Assembly (NCBI RefSeq): GCF_047528295.1
Contig: NZ_CP180001.1
Location: 1,736,001 to 1,800,000, forward strand
Direction of reading: 5' to 3'
DNA: 64,000 bases
DNA from: Peptacetobacter sp900550335
GTDB lineage: Bacteria > Bacillota > Clostridia > Peptostreptococcales > Peptostreptococcaceae
The notes under the pieces are model-generated. The model had not been told where the DNA came from and made no database searches. It saw nothing but the letters and a program-made list of their open reading frames with translations. The position numbers and the translations under genes are program-made. Shown piece after piece: positions 61,217 through 64,000 of the stretch; position 1 is the first letter of the stretch, and every line of letters begins with the position of its first letter.

Positions 61217-62320
61217 TTAAGTCTGCTGATGAAACATTGTAATTACCTTGCAATCCGTACAAATCTCTATATACAGAGTTCCCTCAGCAAAATCCTCAAT
61301 TGTATCCCAATGAATCTGAGCAAGATATCTCATCTTCTTACCACATTCTGGACACTCTCTATACTCCCAATCCTGTACCCAACTAGCAAATCCACCTATT
61401 GTATTGACATCACAGTTAAATGCTCCATAAAACAAAGGTCTTTCAATTTCAGATAATACCAATTTATTTGACACCATATCTTCAATCATTTCCTCTGTAT
61501 AATAATTTTCCTCGATACCTTCATATTCCAAAATCTCGCTTTTTCCATCAAGAGTAAATTTATTTGACTGTCCTTCAGATAAAAAGATACAATTTGGACA
61601 ACAACTTGCCGTAATTATTCCATCCATTCCCAAGAACTCAAATCTTTTATCTCTTCCATCAATTATCAAAATATCTACTAATTCGCAGCCACAATGTTTA
61701 CACTTTTCCCCTCTTTTTCTAGCTATAAATGTTCCATTTTCATCTTTTTTATCTCCAGGTTCAAATGAAAAGCATCTATCATAGTTTAGTTTTATGTACT
61801 CATTTTCTTCATTGAAAGTCCAGCCACCTTCCTCTGCGTAGACATCTGTATCTACATATAAATTCTTTCTCCAAGGTTTTGGATTTATCTTTAACTCGTG
61901 CAACGCATTTTTAGATTTTTCATCTCCTATCATTGCCAAACATCCTAAGATACAACTCGCATCATCACTTGATTCCGTAGCCATTATCCTTACAATTAAG
62001 ATATCTCTAACCTTTTCGTCAGCTTTATAATAAAGAGCACTTGGATAATATAATTCATATTCACAAGCTGCTTTTGCAATTTCCTTACAATCTATTCCTC
62101 TTGTCATTAAATCACTAAATAAATCAAATTCATCAGTTGAATAAAATTTTTCATAACCTAAAGATTTGATTCTATTTATAACTTGATTTTTCTTTTCTTC
62201 TATTTCTTCTACAGACCAATTATTTACTTCTTTTCTGTGCTGCTTTGCTCTACATTTCCAACACAATCCTTCAAATCCTATAGATGTTCCACATTCTTTA
62301 CATTTATATTTCAATCTCAT
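61217..62320 (-). CDS. Zinc-ribbon protein with DUF1963/YwqG-like C-terminal part
   Basis: A 367-residue protein. N-terminal zinc ribbon (CKECGTSIGFEGLCWKC), a middle region with a HEAT-like feel (ATESSDDASCILGCLAMIGDE), a second Cys set (CKHCGC...CCPNC) and a C-terminal third with TIGGFASWVQDWEYRECPEC, then AQIHWDTIEDFAEGTLYIEI and a final Cys pair, recalling YwqG/DUF1963 proteins. Assignment of the last part is by resemblance. First gene of the immunity-like cluster; strong AAAGGAG site. Confidence 0.6.
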   Translation of the reverse strand: MRLKYKCKECGTSIGFEGLCWKCRAKQHRKEVNNWSVEEIEEKKNQVINRIKSLGYEKFYSTDEFDLFSDLMTRGIDCKEIAKAACEYELYYPSALYYKADEKVRDILIVRIMATESSDDASCILGCLAMIGDEKSKNALHELKINPKPWRKNLYVDTDVYAEEGGWTFNEENEYIKLNYDRCFSFEPGDKKDENGTFIARKRGEKCKHCGCELVDILIIDGRDKRFEFLGMDGIITASCCPNCIFLSEGQSNKFTLDGKSEILEYEGIEENYYTEEMIEDMVSNKLVLSEIERPLFYGAFNCDVNTIGGFASWVQDWEYRECPECGKKMRYLAQIHWDTIEDFAEGTLYIEICTDCKVITMFHQQT

Positions 62321-62438
62321 AAAAATCTCCTTTCAACTGATAAATTTTTAATATGTAAATTTATAATCTACAAAAGCTATAAATTTTATTTATATTTGTT
62401 AGATAAAAATTAATTTTATAAAAAACTTAATCATATAC

Positions 62439-62530
62439 AAAAAATACCTTGCACAACATTTTAAAAAAAACTAGCTGATGCAAGGTACAAAATTTCCGAC
62501 TAAAAAACTCTATCTATCACATTGTAGAGT
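62439..62530 (-). terminator. Two tandem terminator-like hairpins in the cluster leader
   Basis: Hairpin 1 (62507-62530): ACTCTA / TAGAGT then TTTTTT. Hairpin 2 (62445-62487): TACCTTGCA / TGCAAGGTA then TTTTTT, with a T8 tract in its loop. Both face the minus strand, 120-210 bp before the first cluster gene, with no gene between. They may attenuate the cluster. The rest of the 405-bp gap is A+T-rich and holds a plus-strand promoter. Confidence 0.5.
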
Positions 62531-62651
62531 CTATTTTTGGTGATTATTTAACTATTTATCTTATTTTAGCATATTATATTTCTCGATAAAATGTTTATTT
62601 TAAATATTAACAAAATTTTTAGAAAATAAATATTTTTAACTCAACTTAATA

Positions 62652-62680
62652 TTGTTATCTATTGTTTTAAATTATATAAT
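62652..62680 (+). promoter_or_regulatory. Promoter of the interrupted exported-protein gene
   Basis: TTGTTA, 17 bp, TATAAT, 46 bp before the start codon, followed by AAAGGAGTG as ribosome site. Confidence 0.55.
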
Positions 62681-62725
62681 AAAGAAAAAAGCATATTTTA
62701 AAATTTTTAAAAAGGAGTGTTTGAT

Positions 62726-63310
62726 ATGAGGAAATTAAGATTAATCTTTTCTATATTAACCGTTGTATTTGCTTCTCTATGACTAGCAAAAATACTTTCT
62801 TACGATATATCACTTCCTTTAATGTTTATATCTATGATATTAACATTTTTAGTTTGGTCTAAGGAATGTTATGACAAAGGTTCTAAAAGAGATAGCCATA
62901 TCTTTTTAGGAGTAGCTATTTTCATAGCTGCAATAACTGTTTTTAATATAATTTCAAACTTCTCTTCAAAAGAAAATAATGCAGAAATTCAAAATGGAGA
63001 AACAGTACAGATGTATTCTCAAAAAGAAATCAACTCAGCTATCGACGTTATAAAGAAAGAATTCAAAAGAGATTGGAAGGGTTGTACTCTTAAAGAAATC
63101 CACTATGCAGGAGATAAGGTATCTAAGGAACATCAAGAATTTGCCGAAAGATACAATGCTGACGAGGTAATTGTCTTGCTATCGACTTTTGATGTTGATG
63201 AGTCTGGAGGAGATGGCTCTCTAAATCCAAATAGCACATATACTGATTGGAACTGGATTTTGGTTAGAAAAAATGGTGGAAAATGGAAACACGTAGACCA
63301 CGGATATTAA
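62726..63310 (+). pseudogene. Membrane-anchored DUF4829-like protein gene with in-frame TGA
   Basis: A well-placed ATG with AAAGGAGTG opens a frame (MRKLRLIFSILTVVFASL) that meets TGA at codon 19 (62780-62782) and continues in the same frame for 175 more codons: LAKILSYDISLPLMFISMIL, a second TM, and a C-terminal domain (INSAIDVIKKEFKRDWKGCT ... TDWNWILVRKNGGKWKHVDH) like DUF4829. A single TGG-to-TGA change would explain it. Re-initiation at ATG 62822 could give a 162-residue product lacking the first TM, but without a ribosome site. Promoter and ribosome site are intact, so the lesion looks recent. Confidence 0.7.
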
Positions 63311-63324
63311 AAAAAGTATATAAA

Positions 63325-63348
63325 AAGGACAAGAGTATAGCTCCTCTA
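63325..63348 (+). repeat. Orphan outer arm of the nested palindromic family
   Basis: AAAGGACAAGAGTATAGCTCCTCT closely matches the left outer arm of copy D (GGACAAGAGAATAACTACTCT), right after a stop codon as in D, but no conserved core follows. A perfect TAATATTATTTT / AAAATAATATTA hairpin lies downstream at about 63380-63409. Confidence 0.5.
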
Positions 63349-63410
63349 TGCTATCAAATTATATTTGAGAGAGAATTATAATATTATTTTATTTATAAAA
63401 ATAATATTAG

Positions 63411-63529
63411 GAGAATCGAAAATAATTATTCTAAAGCGACAATTCTGCAAGCGCCCACAACTGATAAATGTGTTACTCTAACAGTGTGGGTGCTGAAGCC
63501 TGGAGCAAAGAACAATTATATCGATTCTC
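63411..63529 (-). repeat. Nested palindromic element, copy E
   Basis: Minus orientation, 11 bp after the stop of the patatin-like gene. Outer arms GAGAATCGATATAATTGTTCT and AGAATAATTATTTTCGATTCTC pair; conserved strands GCTCCAGGCTTCAG and GCTTGCAGAATTGTCGC present; inner stem AGCACCCACA / TGTGGGCGCT with one A-C mismatch; loop GAGTAACACATTTA as in copy B. Confidence 0.8.
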
Positions 63530-63540
63530 ATTTTTACTTT

Positions 63541-64000
63541 TTATAAACTTAAATATTCATTTAATTCCTCAAGATTTTTTATTGCATCTTCTCTACCTAA
63601 ATCATACATCTCCTGAATTTTATCTAAGTCTCTTTCAATTCTTTTAATATCGACAAGTCTTGAAGGTCTTAGTACAAAAATCTTCTTTTCTCTTTCAAGC
63701 TCATTCACCTTTTCAAGCTCCTCATTGTACACTTTGTATCTATTATTTATAGTAGAAATCAAATTAGGATACTTGTGATAGAAAAGCTTAGGCATAAGCT
63801 CGTTTGACTTTTTCTTTCTATAGTCCTCAGGTCTTGTAAGTACTACAATCACTCTATCGTAACCCATACTCATAATCTTATCTATTGGTATACTATCAGA
63901 AATTCCACCATCTAAATAGCTCTTACCCTTCACACAAACTGGAGTTGATAAAAATGGCATAGATCCAGATGCACGTAAATACTCAATCTGATCCTCATCT
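63541..64000 (-). CDS. Patatin-like phospholipase family protein (3' part; gene continues past the window)
   Basis: The frame is open to the window edge, so only about 153 C-terminal residues are seen. The stretch YLDGGISDSIPIDKIMSMGY contains the catalytic-dyad Asp in DGG of bacterial patatins, preceded by RASGSMPFLSTPV, the usual patatin sequence before it. The GxSxG nucleophile should lie beyond the edge. The C-terminal 90 residues are helical and charged. The predicted role is lipid acyl hydrolysis. The internal ATG at 63960 is not the real start. Confidence 0.88.
   Translation of the reverse strand, partial: DEDQIEYLRASGSMPFLSTPVCVKGKSYLDGGISDSIPIDKIMSMGYDRVIVVLTRPEDYRKKKSNELMPKLFYHKYPNLISTINNRYKVYNEELEKVNELEREKKIFVLRPSRLVDIKRIERDLDKIQEMYDLGREDAIKNLEELNEYLSL

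Noticed and set aside
62780..62782. In-frame TGA as selenocysteine
   Set aside because: The codon lies in a hydrophobic membrane segment with no Cys/Sec-type motif and no clear bacterial SECIS hairpin right after it.

Overview
The window is a strongly A+T-rich chromosomal segment from a low-GC Gram-positive anaerobe. The gene set points to the Peptostreptococcaceae / Clostridium group, with something close to Peptostreptococcus or Clostridioides as my best guess. Pointers are a group I intron/IS605 hybrid (IStron), a 2-hydroxyacyl-CoA dehydratase activase, a CprABC-type antimicrobial-peptide system, YitT, ECF-sigma/VanZ genes, CodY-like and Fur-like boxes, and strong AGGAGG ribosome sites with frequent TTG/GTG starts. 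The genus is inference; no rRNA or tRNA gene is visible.

Layout. 1-7.7 kb: a membrane protein, a ppGpp-hydrolase-type HD protein, a catalytic-domain-only tyrosine recombinase, and a heterodimeric ABC exporter divergent from a MerR regulator. 7.7-13.4 kb: a YtrA(GntR)-controlled ABC operon in which permease + exported protein occurs twice, behind four copies of one operator. 13.2-19 kb: two copies of an unusual nested palindrome, an atypical Fur protein with a Fur box, an EEP phosphohydrolase with an orphan PTS EIIB, GIY-YIG, Nudix and dehydratase-activase genes. 19.4-25.1 kb (plus strand): aminopeptidase P, YitT, MATE, GNAT. 25.1-29.4 kb: CprABC-RK-like peptide-resistance system. 29.5-35.5 kb: YjdF with its riboswitch, two VanZ genes, ECF sigma/anti-sigma, SulP, an aldo-keto reductase remnant. 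35.7-41.1 kb: oppABCDF. 41.4-43.7 kb: an IStron with intact TnpB between the Shine-Dalgarno sequence and the start codon of a DUF2325 gene. 43.9-51.9 kb: uracil-DNA glycosylase, an HsdR_N-like protein, two exported proteins, Ppx/Ppk, and a cation/proton antiporter behind a fluoride riboswitch. 52-57.1 kb: two-component system plus FtsX-type ABC transporter. 57.2-62.3 kb: seven minus-strand genes rich in toxin-immunity families (DUF4241, SUKH-DUF4274, CbrC, DUF5713). 62.7-64 kb: an exported protein gene broken by an in-frame TGA and the 3' part of a patatin-like phospholipase gene.

Main observations. (1) The IStron: the intron's internal guide (GCCUC) pairs with the Shine-Dalgarno GAGGU of the host gene, giving a classical P1 with a terminal U-G pair. 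This places the element directly after the SD, so splicing should decide whether DUF2325 is translated. (2) Five full copies and two fragments of a roughly 120-155 bp nested palindrome share conserved internal-loop sequences (GCTCCAGGCTTCAG and CTTGCAG-ATTGTCGC) but have different, self-complementary inner and outer arms; most lie just after a stop codon in the gene's own orientation. It looks like a structured RNA/repeat family I cannot name. (3) A shared GTGTANTA-N6-TANTACAC operator links the YtrA operon to a VanZ gene 17 kb away, suggesting one cell-envelope-stress regulon.
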